Below are positions 48,890 to 61,075 of a DNA stretch of 64,000 bases, in pieces. Under the pieces are notes generated by a model. That model saw nothing but the letters and a program-made list of their open reading frames with translations. It searched no databases and was not told the DNA's origin. Position numbers and translations under genes: made by a program. Source of the stretch: Nissolia schottii (Eukaryota; Streptophyta; Magnoliopsida; Fabales; Fabaceae); NCBI GenBank assembly GCA_003254905.1, contig QANU01008245.1:124310-188309 (forward strand). The letters run 5' to 3'. Numbering within the stretch: the first letter of the stretch is position 1; each line of letters starts with the position of its first letter.

Positions 48890-51800
48890 ATGCGTCATTA
48901 AAATCTTACTAAAAAAAACTCATTGAAAAAAACTCTTAGAAAAGGGGGAAAAAATACAATATCCTCGATGCAAATTGTCTCATTAAAAACCTTATCAAGG
49001 AAAGATTTAATAGGATAAAAACTCTAAGTAAGGGAAAAAAAGAGTGTAGTATTTCCCCCCTCTTAGTATCATCGTTTCAGGTCTTGAAGTCGATGCATTC
49101 CAATCTTGTATATCAACTTCTCAAATGTTGAAGTAGGTAGAGCTTTGGTGAATAAATATGCTAAATTATCACTCAAACGAATTTGCTGAACATTTATATC
49201 ACCAATCTGTTGAAGGTCATGTGTGTAAAAGAGCTTTGGTGAAATATGCTTTGTTTTGTCCCTTTTAATATATCATTCTTTCAGCTGACTTATGCAAGTC
49301 GTGTGTACATAATTGTTGTCATATTCTTTTATAAGGGCAAGCCACACATTTCTTGAATGTGATGTGTGATCGATCTAAGGTAAATGCATTCTCAACTTGC
49401 TTCATGAATTGTCAATATCTCTCCATGACTTGATGAAGCAGTAACTATAGTTTGTTTTATTGAGGGTCATGATATAGTTGTACCTCCACTGGTGAACAAA
49501 TATCCTATTTTGGATTTGCCTTTATATGGATCAGATACAAAACCTACATCTACACATCCAATTAGTTGAGGAGTAGATTCATTCGAATAAAACAAACCTC
49601 TATCAATGGATCCTCGTAAGTAATGCAATACATGCTTAACACTACTCAAGTGTCTGTGTTAGACAAGAACTAAATCTTGCTAATAAGCCTACTTTGGTAC
49701 CATTGCAGTCAGAATTATAACTAACTATAAAAAATCTATGGACTCGGATAGAGTATGATTATTATTAGCTATCGAGGCCTAGGTGTTTGGGCAGTGCATT
49801 GAACTAACTATCAAGAATCTATGGACTGGGATAGAGTATTCCAACTAATGAGGGCTAGGCACTTGGGTAGTGTGTTATAAGCTAGACTATAATGCTAAGA
49901 ATCTGTCTGTATAGATATCTCCCCCTGGTTTAATGATTACGTTTCAAAAAAAAGATTATGTTTTATTATTAAGTATTAATCTAAATGTTTTAAAGTATCA
50001 CACACACATATTATGCAATGCATTGTATGTGTCATATTTATGAACAGTCCCATGTGGTTGAAACCTGCTCATTGAGATGATGGCTCATGCCTGCATCTAT
50101 TTGTTTTTAGTTACAAACCTCAACGAGGATACAATTCATCTCCTTTAGTAGTCAATAGTATTACTGTGGTGGCTTCATGTTACCATGAAGTTCTCCTTAG
50201 TTATATTTCAATTGTTTAGTTATCTTTATGTCAGTCAGTAGAATGTTCTAGTGAACTATATAAATGTTTTCAATCATTTATATGTCGTATTTTATTTATG
50301 ATTTTATGTAAAGATTTTATGAGACATGTAGTTAGTTCATTTATGAAGTTTAGTTTATTTTAAAGGCTTTTGTAAAATTTGTTTGTAAAACTTTGCGTGT
50401 TTTCATGATTAACACGCTAAGAGGCTTTTGTAAGGAAACTAGTCCCTTATGTGTCGGTGTCAAGTTTTTGATTTATTGGCGGACTAATAAGATATCTAAA
50501 TGTAATTGAATTCACCATAGGAGAATTTGTCTCCATATAGTCAATGTCAGGTTTTTGTGAAAATCTATGTGCTATAAGTTGTGCTTTATATCTCTCTGTT
50601 TCATTTTTCTCATTTCGTTTTTGCATGAAAACCCACTTGTAACCCCCCACTGACTTTACACATTCAAGTGTTTTGACTATAGGTCCAAATACTTTACGTT
50701 TTCCAAGTGAAGTTAATTGAGCTTGAATTGCGTCTTTTCATTTTGGCCAATCATTCCCCTGTCTACATTCTTCGACAGACTTTGGTTCAAGATCCTCATC
50801 TTGTTTTATTATTTCAATAGCAATATTATATGCAAAAATATTGTCGACAACAATATTTTTTTGATTCCATATTTTCCCCATAGCCACATAACTTATTGAG
50901 ATCTCTTCATTTTCTTCATTTTCAGGTACCTGAACTTCTTCAGGGGTTTCATAAGTAGTTATGTCCTGGAGCTCTTTTTGAGCACTCACCTCCATATTGT
51001 GGCAATTTTGATTAACCACCCCTTTCCTTTTTCTAGGATTTTTATTTTTATAATCGGTTGGTCTACCATACTTCAAGCATGGCTTACTTTCATTTGCACT
51101 CACTAGTTGTCCTTCTAGGACATTAATTTAAAGTGGAGCATTTCTAGTTGGTATATTAGATTTTGTAATTCTCATTGGGTCAGTAAATGAATATAGCAGT
51201 TGATTTGCAATATTTTGCAAATAAACTATCTTTTGTACTTCTAGTTCACATTGCCTTGTTTAAGGTTCTAAATAAGATAAGGACAATGTATTCCATGTTA
51301 TTTCATTTTTCAACTGCTTATTTTAATGTCAAGAAAATTGTTTCATCAAAATGGCAATCAGAAAACTTTGCCATAAACAGATCTCCATTCATTGGTTTGA
51401 GATATTTTATGATAGAAGGGGATTCATAACCAACATAAATTACCAAACTTCTTTGAGGTCTCATCTTTGTGTGTTGTGATGGAGAAATTGGAACATAAAC
51501 TGCACATCTAAAAATTCTAAGATGGAAAATATTTGGCTCCCGACCAAAAGCCATCTGCAATAGGGAGAATTTATGATAACTTAATGGCCTGATGCGTACA
51601 AGTGTTGTTGCATGTAGTATAACATGTCCCTATGCTGAAATAGGAATTTTTGTTCTCATAAGAATTGACCTAGTTATTAATTGGAGACATTTAATAAATA
51701 ATTCTGCTAGGCCATTTTGTGTATGAACATGAGCAACAAGCTCTTCAACTATTATTTTAGTTGACATACAATAATCATTAAAAGCTTGAGATCTAATTAA

Positions 51801-52085
51801 ACTCACCAACATTATCAAGACGAGTTGTCTTAATGACATAATATGGAAATTGTGCTCTTGATTTTATTATTTGAGCAAGTAACCTCACAAATGCCATGTT
51901 GCGAGTTGACAATAAACACACATGTGACCATCTTGTTAATGCATCTATTAAAATCATATAATATCTAAATGGTTAACATGGTGGGTGAATGAGCCCACAT
52001 AGATCACCCTGAATACATTCCAAAAATACAAGGGATTGAATTCCAACCTTAACTGGTGATGGTCTCACAATTAGTTTTTTGGCCT
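48890..52085 (-). mobile_element. Ty1/copia retrotransposon, decayed, minus strand
   Basis: Read on minus: integrase core (about 52080-51630; GDLCGLIHPPC, IDALTRWSHVCLLSTRNMAF, then VAHVHTQNGLAE), integrase end (51600-51318; QMAFGREPNIFHLRIFRCAV, YVGYESPSIIKYL), linker (51103-50738), RT N-terminal part (50650-50456; KWVFMQKRNEKNE, then RYKAQLIAHRFSQKP), then RNase H and the 3' end (49649-49075; GLFYSNESTPQLIGC, DNLAYLFTKALPTSTFEKLI). The catalytic YVDD part of RT is missing; about 800 bases of foreign LTR-like sequence lie in its place. Stops in all parts make it inactive. No pair of LTRs was recognised, and the limits are approximate. Confidence 0.87.
49660..50455 (+). mobile_element. Gypsy-like LTR remnant inside the copia element
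   Basis: AAGAGGCTTTTGTAAGGAAAC followed by TAGTCCCTTATGTGTCGGT (about 50419-50457) matches the end of the LTR-like segment at 58148-58186. The preceding 400 bases also share GCTCATTG, TTCATGTTACC-type and AG(T/A)G(A/C)(A/G)CT blocks with it. A duplicated ATCTATGGACT(C/G)GGATAGAGTAT lies at about 49733-49755 and 49819-49841. The right end is cut at TGTCGGT, where copia RT sequence resumes. Confidence 0.5.
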
Positions 52086-52289
52086 AAAACGACAGTTTGA
52101 AAAATAAGAGTATGCCGTACCCAAAACATACCATTTAAAAATAAAATTGGTTACATACCAACCATACCAATGCATATCTATGGCGTACCTATACCCGATA
52201 CGTATTCACAGCATATCCGTACTCGGTATCTACCAATACGGGTACTCCACAAAAAATGGAGTACCCATGCAACACAGCCCTAATACCAA

Positions 52290-52500
52290 GATATTGCAGA
52301 ATCAGTGATGCACTATATCGTTTCTTGCCCTCTTAGTGTTCAAGTATGGAACTTCCTGGACTCATTAGGTGGCAGTAGGATGCCAGAAAATCCCCCTTTC
52401 TGACAATGGGGGAGACTCCGGTCAGCAGGCTTTTGACCATGCTTCCCTAGTAGGTTTATGCTCTACGTAGCATTGTTGGGAAATCCTTTCTCTTTTTTGT
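52290..52500 (+). mobile_element. Possible LINE zinc-binding fragment
   Basis: The plus strand near 52310-52370 reads HYIVSCPLSVQVWNFLDSLG, similar to the H...C......VW...L pattern at the C-terminus of plant LINE ORF2. It is short and isolated, so this is tentative. Confidence 0.25.
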
Positions 52501-52699
52501 TATCCGTCTAAACCTTTCTTCTTGTAATGATTCGTAATATCTTTGTCAAAAATTCAAATCGCATAAAAATATATATCTACGTGAATCGTACTTCATGTCT
52601 TTGTAATCACAAAGATTTGAATCAACTAATGGCCCACCAACCACAGCAGTGCGAACTAATGGGTAGAAATAGGTCAATTTCTTGCTTGTGTGAGAAACC

Positions 52700-52701
<2 letters not shown>

Positions 52702-52743
<42 letters not shown>
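52702..52743. repeat. (TA)21 microsatellite
   Basis: 42 bases of uninterrupted TA. Confidence 0.95.
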
Positions 52744-52746
<3 letters not shown>

Positions 52747-53368
52747 ACGTAAAAACCTAAAAGAAATTGACCTTAAGTAATACCATTGTTAATTTCGTAT
52801 AGTAGTTACTGATTAGTATGAATTCATAGAAAATCTTAAAAGAGACGCATTGTGTCTCTAAAATATGAAAGAAAAACCGATTAAACTTACTCTCAACTAA
52901 TAAAAAATAGTAAGTCGTGTGTTTTTATACAAATGCCTCAAAATATGTTTCGATTAGAACTAAAATTATGTAATTTATTATATGTTTAGATCAAAATAAA
53001 ATAAAAGACATATAATACTTATGATATCTTTAGTAAAAATATAATATATATTGGTTGATTGTATTGTGTGCGTGTTGGTTATTGATTTATTTATTTCATG
53101 TAATCAAAGGTAACACGCAATATCCGTTCTCATTTCATAATAAGAAATTCGCAGTAAACTGGTCAATTCTATTCCAGTACTCAACATTAATAGTGCAATA
53201 TATATCGAAAAGGAACTTACAAGAAACTTACAATCAGGGAAAAGGACAATTATGTACTCATAATCTGGGTCGCACCTTAATCAGGTTTGTATGACGTAAA
53301 ATTTCTACAATTCATAAGCACAATCACGTAAACTAATCCCATAATCAAATAGAAACGCAATAAAGGGG

Positions 53369-53565
53369 AAAAGAAAAGAAAAGAAAAGAAAAGGGAAAAA
53401 AGCATGAAGTGCACACCGCCTCATATATTAGTAGGGTTAGAGTTGATACACCTTAAAATCGCACCCACTCCTCCCACATTTCCTTTACAGAGAAAATCAA
53501 TTTTATACTCTACCTAGCATGCATTGATCAATATTCTTATAAAAGAAAAGAAAAGAAAAGAAAAA
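53369..53565. repeat. Two (AAAAG)n microsatellites
   Basis: Five AAAAG units lie at 53369-53393 and about five at 53541-53565, both upstream of the BAHD gene. Confidence 0.85.
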
Positions 53566-53594
53566 TTAAAGGTAACCCCGTGGATGCATCTAAT

Positions 53595-53603
53595 CTATAT
53601 ATT
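53595..53603 (+). promoter_or_regulatory. Candidate TATA box of the BAHD gene
   Basis: CTATATATT lies 106 bases before the start codon, a suitable distance for a leader of about 75 bases. AT-rich context makes chance occurrence possible. Confidence 0.35.
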
Positions 53604-53708
53604 GATAGATATTGATGCATGCTGCACACATACTACAAGTGCCACACCACACAACAAATTAAATTAATCAAGCAAAGAGCTGCTTCAACAAACAAAAGCA
53701 TAATAATC

Positions 53709-56321
53709 ATGAAGTTAGAAGTGGAATTAACCTCCAAAGAAATCATCAAACCCTCTTCTCCAACCCCAGACCACCTTCGACGCTACCAACTCTCTTTCCT
53801 CGATCTGGTCTCTCCCGCCGTGTACAACCCCACTGTCCTCTTCTACTCTCTTGATGATGATGACGATGACGTCACCGCACAATCCATTTCCAACCACCTC
53901 AAGAAATCCCTCTCACAAGTCCTAACCCACTTCTACCCTCTCGCTGGGCGGCTAACGATCGCTGCCACCGGCGGCGAGAGTTTCATAGATTGCAACGACG
54001 AGGGGGTTCCTTACACAGAAGCAAGAGTAGTGAATTGCGAGCTGATTGATGTCATTCGTAATCCTGTCCCTAGTGAACTCAACAAACTTGTTCCGTTTCA
54101 GTTAGATGACGTCACCGGCATCACGTTTGGGGTTCAGCTCAACGTTTTCGAACGTGGCGGCGTTGCAATCGGCGCCTGCTTGTCTCACCAGATCGCCGAC
54201 GGCCTCTCGTTCTTCAAGTTCCTTCATTGTTGGGCTGCCGTTGCCGCTGGACAAGATGTGACGCCGAATCCGCAATTCGTTTCCGCGAAGCTCTTCCCGC
54301 CAAAAAACACGCGTGGGTTCGATCCGAGGAGCGGCATCGAGAAGGAGAACATTGTGTGCAAGTTGTTTGTTTTTAATGCCGGTGTTGTTGAAACTCTGAG
54401 GGAAAGGTATGCAAACTACCATATGAGAATTGTTATTTGCACAAGTATCCATCATCTTTATAAAGTGTGGAACTCGTTAAAATCTTATATAATAGTGAAT
54501 ATATATATATATATGTGTGTGTGTCAATTTCGTGTTTGACACATGAATAAGTACAAATAGCACATAATTTTAAAGTAAGGTGCTGTATTTTTAATATTTT
54601 CATTTTACCAAATTAAAATTGATTTTTCACATGACAAAAGGTTTTGGTGTACACCTATTTTATTGTCACAGTAGTGCCTTTACTGTGCATTATACAAATT
54701 TTTTAATTTCTGTATCTTCTCTTCATCATCTCCTTCACATACACTACTCATTCTGCATTTCCTTTTTTTTGTTATCTCATATTCTTTTTCTCCTCCCCAC
54801 TTCTCCTCCTCCGTCCTTTGCGGTTATCACACGCTCATATTTTTTTTTGTGGTTCTTCTCCATTCCTTATGTTTAATTGGGTGAGAAACTGTTATTTGAG
54901 TGAAAATCATTATAAGAGAATGTAAAGTGTGAGCAAGAAAGTGGAAGTGAGATAGCATCAACAATTTTAATGGGAGTGCGGTGCACTCATTGTGTATGTG
55001 TAAGCATGGAGAGAGAGTATAAAAAATAATTGATAGCCCGACTCTATATAATTTGTATCAGCGGCAATACGGTGATAGTATGGTTGCAACCAATTTGGTG
55101 TATTTGTAGCAACACTCTTCACATAAATGCTCCTAACAACCCTAAAAATTAATGGAAACTTTTCACTTCAACCAGAATCGATTTTGAATGGTTAAATCGA
55201 TTTTAGTAATTAGTTGAACCAAAAACCAAACAAATTGTTAAAATAGCAAAATGTTGATGCTTTGAAATCGATCGTGACAAGTACAAACACGGACGGAACC
55301 AAATAATATTTCTCGTGTATAAAGTTCTTTACAATTTTTTTGAAAAATTTAAAATAGAAATTCTCAAGTTGTGTTTATAAATTACTTTCGGTATATCCAT
55401 ACATGTGGTACTTATATATATAGGTACGCAAAGGAGGAAGGGATGGAAAGCGAGAAGAAACCTAGCCGGGTGGAGGCCTTGTCTGCCTTCATATGGGGGC
55501 GTTATGTGGCGGTGACAAGAGAGGTATCGGGTCCGCAGAGGATGCATGCTGTGATTCACGCGGTGAATCTGCGTCCAAGGATGGAACCGCCACTGCCTCT
55601 TGATTCTTTTGGAAACTATTACCGCTTCACTTTTACACTTCCATCCCTCAGCAATGAAGAACAGTGCCATGGACTGGTGAAGCAGGTTACCTAATTAAGT
55701 TGTAGTTTTCTTTTCTTATCATGAATCTTAGTAAGTTAGTATATATAGTAATAGAATTGGTCCCACAACAGGACGAAAAGAAAAAACATAGAATTGGTCT
55801 TTCACTATTAATAAATACAAGTTGAGTAAGTCTCTCCTTAATAAATCTTTCAAAAATGTGAATGAAAGACTTCTTTTAAATGGTCATGGAAACGCACTTT
55901 GATTAATTAATTAATTCAGATAAGGCACGTATTTGGTTCCGCATGAGACACGATTTTTTTTTTTGTTTTACAGGTAAGGGACCAGATAAAGAAGATTGAC
56001 AAGGATTACGTGAGGAAAGTCCAAGAGGGAAATGAGCATTTGGATTTCCTTAAAGATAGTTCCAATAGAGTGCTTGTGAAGGGGGAACTTGTGTCGTTTA
56101 ACTTCACTAGTTTGTGTAGGTTTCCTTTGTATGATGCTGATTTTGGTTGGGGAAAACCAACATGGGTAGGTTCACCAGCTTTAACATTCAATAATCTGGT
56201 TGTGTTTTGTGACACCAAGACCGGTGATGGCATAGAGGCCTATGTTAGCTTGAAGGTGGAAGACATGGCAAAGCTCGAAGCAGATGAGGAATTGCTTGCC
56301 TGTGTGAACAAGGCATACTGA
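53709..56321 (+). CDS. BAHD acyltransferase, vinorine synthase-like
   Basis: Three exons: 53709-54406, 55424-55685 and 55974-56321, in phase, giving 435 residues, the usual BAHD length. The catalytic HxxxD is SHQIADG (about residues 161-167) and the structural DFGWG motif lies near residue 380 (DADFGWGKPTWV). Other family marks are LSQVLTHFYPLAGRL near residue 75 and RVEALSAFIWGR after the second intron border. Family members use an acyl-CoA donor to acylate alcohols or amines of specialised metabolites in the cytosol. The sequence resembles the vinorine synthase / acetyl-CoA benzylalcohol acetyltransferase-like clade, but the substrate cannot be told. The start ATG gives MKLEVELTSKEIIKPSSPTP, the typical N-terminus. 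An in-frame upstream ATG at 53619 is less likely. A five-residue Asp run interrupts the early part. The donor at 55686 (GTTACC) is weak. Confidence 0.9.
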
Positions 56322-57479
56322 ACTCCTTGATCTCTTGTTGCATACAATGCAATTCATTAGTGTATAAGTGTGTGTATGAATTTGTAAAAGTTTGCCTCTA
56401 GTATTCATGAAATAGTTTGTAGAGTGTAAAAATTTATGTGTGGTTTTTAAAATAGTTTTTATTTATTGTCTCAAATGTTTTTGTATGTTATTTTAAAAGT
56501 GTGTGTATGTAAGAGTAAAAGTTTGTGTATTTTTTTTTTCCAAAGTTTATAAATTAATAAATGACTTTCTTTTTTTAATATTACAGTAAGAATATAATAA
56601 TCATTAAATAAAATTACATTTTCTTTCCACCCATTTTTCTCATCTTCCTTCAAGTTGCTACAAATAAAGGAAACGAGAAAACTTTGAAGAATAATGGTTG
56701 TATTTTTATATCAATGATGGACACCTTAGGAAACATGATGTGAGTGAGTGAGAAATAGAATAAAAAAGATATGAAAAAAATGTGTTGAAAATATTAAGTT
56801 TATCCCCTAATTAATAAGATTTCTCTTTTTACAAAAGGGAAAAGGATAAACGGTGAATGTATATAGCCACAAAATTATCTATTGCCGTCATTATCTATTC
56901 TCGCGAACAATTAAGAGTTTGTGTTGTCAATGTGAGTCTATTTATAGAAGATAGACTTAAAGTGAGTGAAAATTTCACACTTTTGACACAACAATTGAAA
57001 AAATGGCAATAAGTTTTGACTACAGATATCGAAGTGCACTGATTCAAGTCTTCAATTAAAGGTAAGAGATAGATCTACGACTTTGTAGTTGAAGCTAAAT
57101 TGAGATTAAACCTTCATTATGGTGAAAAATCTGTGACATAGTCAGTGTTAAAAAATCCTCAGGAAACCCTTGATCAAATTTTTTTGAATTTAAATTCAAA
57201 TTTGTATTTTATGATCAAAATCTTCTCTTCAAATCTCTTATTCAAAATTTGTATTTTATCTAATATCCTTCAAATCTTCATTGATCCTCTTGGCAATTTA
57301 TTTTTCTGCAATTAAAATAGAAAATTAAAAAGGAACAAAAAATCTACAAATTGATTTCTAAGATTAAAAATGGTGCCTTAAATTGCTTTTTTTCTCAATT
57401 TCTCATAAAAGATGATAATGTGCAAAACATATTAATTAATCATTAAAATCACACATTTTTAGAATGCAATGTTCAATTA
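56322..57479. other. Intergenic DNA
   Basis: 3' UTR of the BAHD gene, then AT-rich DNA. 56345-56535 has degenerate GTGTGTATG/AAAGTTTGTGTA blocks that loosely resemble the TGCACAAAC family. Confidence 0.45.
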
Positions 57480-58207
57480 TAGAATAATAAAATATGGTAC
57501 AAACTCCACCTATCCCAGCCCGTGACGTTCGGTGTCATGTATCATGAATTATGTAGATTAGGGCAAGATCGTAAAACCCGGATATTTCAGGAACAACTAA
57601 ATTGTATTGCTCGGATTCGTCTATCTAGATATCTCCCAAATTATTATTGGTTTTAAATATTTTTATTAAAGCTTTATTATTATTGTTGTTGTTGTGATAT
57701 TTTTTCATGTATAGTATTATTATGTATTGCATATGTATGCCCATGTTTTGAAACGTCTTGTGGGTGTCGTGGGTGATTGCTCGCTCATTGGGGCTCTCCC
57801 CAAAATTCTCACCCCTCAACCTCCCTCTACAATTGCAGGTTAGGATATAAAAGCAGTAATGTATGGAGATCATGGTCAGTTGTCACGATGTTAGGATTCA
57901 TGAGTCAGCAGTCACCTTGAGGTGAAGCTATCCATAAGATATGTTATATTTGTTTATTTTATTTTATAATCGGGTTAGTGCCTAGAGTGCTCTAGTTGTA
58001 TACAAGCAGGATCTTCAGACCAATCACATATTTTACATGTATATTTGTATTTATCGTAAAGAGTTTATGTTTATTCAGAAAAAAGAAAGTTTTTATTTAT
58101 TTTTAATTGAAGTTAAAATGCAAGTTTTTATGAAAACCGTTCCTAAGAGGCTTTCGTAAGGGGACCTAGTCCCTTGTGTGTCGGTAACAATTTTTAGGTC
58201 GTTACAG
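57480..58207 (+). mobile_element. Gypsy-like LTR remnant (3' part of LTR)
   Basis: The segment ends in GTCGTTACA at about 58198-58206, followed by GTTGGTATCA, the usual layout of an LTR end plus a primer-binding site for initiator methionine tRNA. Its last 60 bases match the piece inside the copia element at 50419-50457. The 5' limit is not defined, and no internal coding region follows. Confidence 0.5.
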
Positions 58208-58480
58208 TTGGTATCAAGTAAAAGGTTGTAACCCGATCCTTGGGAACTCTTGCATGTGAATAGTGGTGAATCGTGACTCTCCACCCTGGGGCTTATTTGA
58301 GGAAAAGGGCTACCCAATGGTGGAGCCTCCCCGACGCGGTCTGAGGAAAGGGCTACCTCGAGGTGGAGCTGCCCAATGAGTGTCCTGATAGATACTCGTT
58401 GTTACCACACTGAGGAAAGGGCTACCCAAGAGGGGGGTGGAGCCACCCAGACGTGACAGTTGGTATGGGAGCCAGGTTTT
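58208..58480 (+). mobile_element. Primer-binding-site region with internal repeats
   Basis: TGGTATCAAG at 58209 and TGGTATGGGAGCCAGG at 58461-58476 both resemble the initiator-tRNA(Met) primer-binding site TGGTATCAGAGCC. Between them GAGGAAAGGGCTACC recurs near 58299 (with one extra A), 58343 and 58412, each with GGTGGAGC(C/T) after or near it. This looks like a local duplication in the leader of an LTR element. Confidence 0.5.
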
Positions 58481-58559
58481 CTTGTGTCTATTGGAGCAAG
58501 TGTCCTTAAGTAAGATTACGATTGTGTGAATGGAAGGGCCTCCATTTATACAAGGCATG

Positions 58560-60321
58560 ATGTTATAAGCAATATAATTAGGAAGTAAACATGATTAAAT
58601 TTTGTATTCATAATTGACATTGAATAATGTTAACTTCAAAATAAAATAAATGAAAAAAATATTATAAAATATACCTTGATGCATGACACTTAGTTATGTC
58701 ATACTTTATTCTGTACATGTATTACTTTATAGTTTGATAAAACATAGCTCAATTATGATAAATATATAAAATTAGCTTAGTAAACTCAATAAATATTGTC
58801 TAACACACACAAAGTCAACTACGTATCTAAAATGTTACCAAATCTATACATCTTGAGGTAAACTCGTAAACTCGCTAGTAAAATCGAGAGTTTACTTAAA
58901 TTTGTACGAGTTTACCAAAAAAGAGTTTACATGAGTGTTAACTCATTTTGTGTAGTGAAATCGTAAACTCGTAAGAATTTACGAGTTAACTCAAGAGTTT
59001 AATAACCATGTATGTGACAGTCTATAAATTTATACAATGTATTTTTTATACTATACTATCAGATCTTATACTATCATGTGTAATATTATCACATTTTATC
59101 CTATACAATGTATCAAATGAGACCTTAATGTCAAACCCTTAATCTTTCTTAATTTTTCATTTTTTTCCAATTTTTTTATTTGTGGTTCCTGAAAATGTTA
59201 TTTAATTACAAGTAAATTTAATAACCAATCCAAACCAAGCCATTTTTTGTCAGTTGATTTTGTTAAAGTTTGTTTGTAAAAGAAACAAGTGAAACCGAAC
59301 CAAATTGTTGGATGCAAATGCATTTTCTCTTTAAAATCGAACCAAATTGACTCGATTCTAGATTAAATTAATTCAAAAGAAAAATTTTATCACCAAATTA
59401 ATATTAAAATAAAAATTTAAAATTAAATTAATTAGAGACACCTAGATAAAACATGTTGATGTTTTTATTGTTTTTAATACGTATTTATTTTTTTGAGTTC
59501 TTCAACCAGTGCCTTTCGAACCTAGGTTAGAAAACTCAATTAATTATCTACTCAATAATTTGTAAACTACTGTCCACAAACAAAAGTCAAAACCAACCAC
59601 TGCCCTCTGCAAAGCCAGCAAGTAATCAAAATAGACGACTAGTCGGTTCAACCTTTACACTGCATTGTCTGCCCCCAAAAAGTTCTAATTAATACCAACT
59701 AAAGTTGGTGTTAGAAAAGCTTTGTCCCTTTCTTGCTTCTAATTTTCTCCCGAAGAGGTTTTGCCCCCCACGGTTTGTCTGGCAGTTCCTTAGTTATCTT
59801 CCCCTTTTGTTCAGCCTTCATTATTAGGATTTAAGTAATATCCTATTTTAAAATTATATCAAGGCCTACGTTACTCTTTTAAGAATTTTTGTTACCAAAT
59901 TAGTCTTTCAATAATAAAAAATATCACCATATTAATCTATATTTTTTGAAAATTAACAAAATGACTAATACGTGACCTTTTTAATCACCAACTAATTTGA
60001 TGATAAAAACTTGTGCAAGACAAATATAGTGATATAGCCATGGAGTACCATGATAGAGTTTTACCCCAGGTACCTCGGTCTTTAGAGAAATGTTACACTG
60101 GAAATTCATTTATAAAACAACCCTGGTACAGAAGTACAAGTTACATGCTGGCCTTGGAGGTTGCGTTGCATATATGTATAGCACTAACCCGTTGCCTTCA
60201 ATTTAATTGCTCTTCTTGGCCAAACCATCACATGCCAAAAAAAATATTATAACATTCCTTTTTTTTTATAATAAAAAAAATGGAGTCATTTGAGAAGAAT
60301 ACACATTCCAGTTTTTATCTT
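58560..60321. other. AT-rich intergenic DNA
   Basis: No gene. 58853-59000 holds several GTAAACTCGTAA / TTTACGAGTT inverted motifs. Confidence 0.5.
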
Positions 60322-60678
60322 CTAACCTGCAGAGCTGCGTGCCAGTGCTTTGCCGCTAAGCACTGATTCACTGCTTGCGGTTTTCTTTGCAGCAAGCTCC
60401 TCTAAGCGTTTCCAAGTGGCTTCGCGCCCCGCGACGATTTCACCTTCCTTTGATTCTTCTTCCTCAAACTTTTGTAAGCATTCCTTGGCTAAATCAGGGT
60501 CGAGATCATTGAAAATCTTGCGCACATTCAAAGTCAAACCATGGACAGCCTGGTTCCAATGACTTCTTGCATTTCTCTCCAATGCAGGGAAGACGATGGG
60601 CAGTGTAACTTTGCGGTTTTGTTTGATTAAGCTCACAATGTGATCATTGTTCCACAAGAACAAAGCTCTTTCAGCCAC
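60322..60678 (-). CDS. PP2A regulatory subunit B' (B56 family), terminal exon only
   Basis: The last coding exon on the minus strand starts after an AG acceptor (TTTCCTCAG) and encodes 118 residues plus stop. [20 protein letters not shown], then [20 protein letters not shown] and [15 protein letters not shown] are the C-terminal part of plant B' (B56) subunits. These target the PP2A phosphatase catalytic core to substrates. In plant B' genes the end of the domain is often a separate final exon after a long intron, starting at this VAERA position. The preceding exon (most of the HEAT-like domain) was not found between 60679 and 64000, so it must lie beyond the window, or this exon is an orphan. 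The open frame upstream of 60678 is intron. Confidence 0.82.
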   Translation of the reverse strand: MAERALFLWNNDHIVSLIKQNRKVTLPIVFPALERNARSHWNQAVHGLTLNVRKIFNDLDPDLAKECLQKFEEEESKEGEIVAGREATWKRLEELAAKKTASSESVLSGKALARSSAG

Positions 60679-60784
60679 CTGAGGAAACACACAAGACTCA
60701 TGTTTGTAGAACTCCATTCAGGTTATGATAAAACTTGACAAATTAAACCATACAAATCATTTGTACCAAAACAAAGAGAGTAAA

Positions 60785-61075
60785 CAACCAATTTAGTCAT
60801 GACATTTTCATTTTGACATCAATTTAGTTCTAACATTTTCACTTTGACATCAATTTAGTCCTCAAAAAAACAAAATTGACATCAATTTAGTCCTACCTAA
60901 CAATTTAAAATTGACATCAATTTAGCTCAACCGTTATGTGAACAAAATTAGTGAAATTTGATAGTCAGTATAAATTGATCAAATTTTGAAATGTTAGAAC
61001 TAAATTTATGTCAAAAACTATTTCAATATTTCATGACCAAATTGATGTCAATAGGAAAATATTGTAACAAAATAG
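60785..61075. mobile_element. MITE-like inverted repeat in the B' intron
   Basis: TTGACATCAATTTAG occurs four times between about 60814 and 60925. The complement forms (AACTAAATTTATGTCAA and CCAAATTGATGTCAA) lie at about 61000-61050. ACATTTTCA and AATATTTCATGACC blocks also pair across. This is an arm-to-arm inverted structure of about 290 bases. Confidence 0.6.

Noticed and set aside
59505..59530. tRNA-like TTCGAACCTAGG sequence
   Set aside because: No cloverleaf arms around it. A single B-box-like match is not enough for a tRNA gene.
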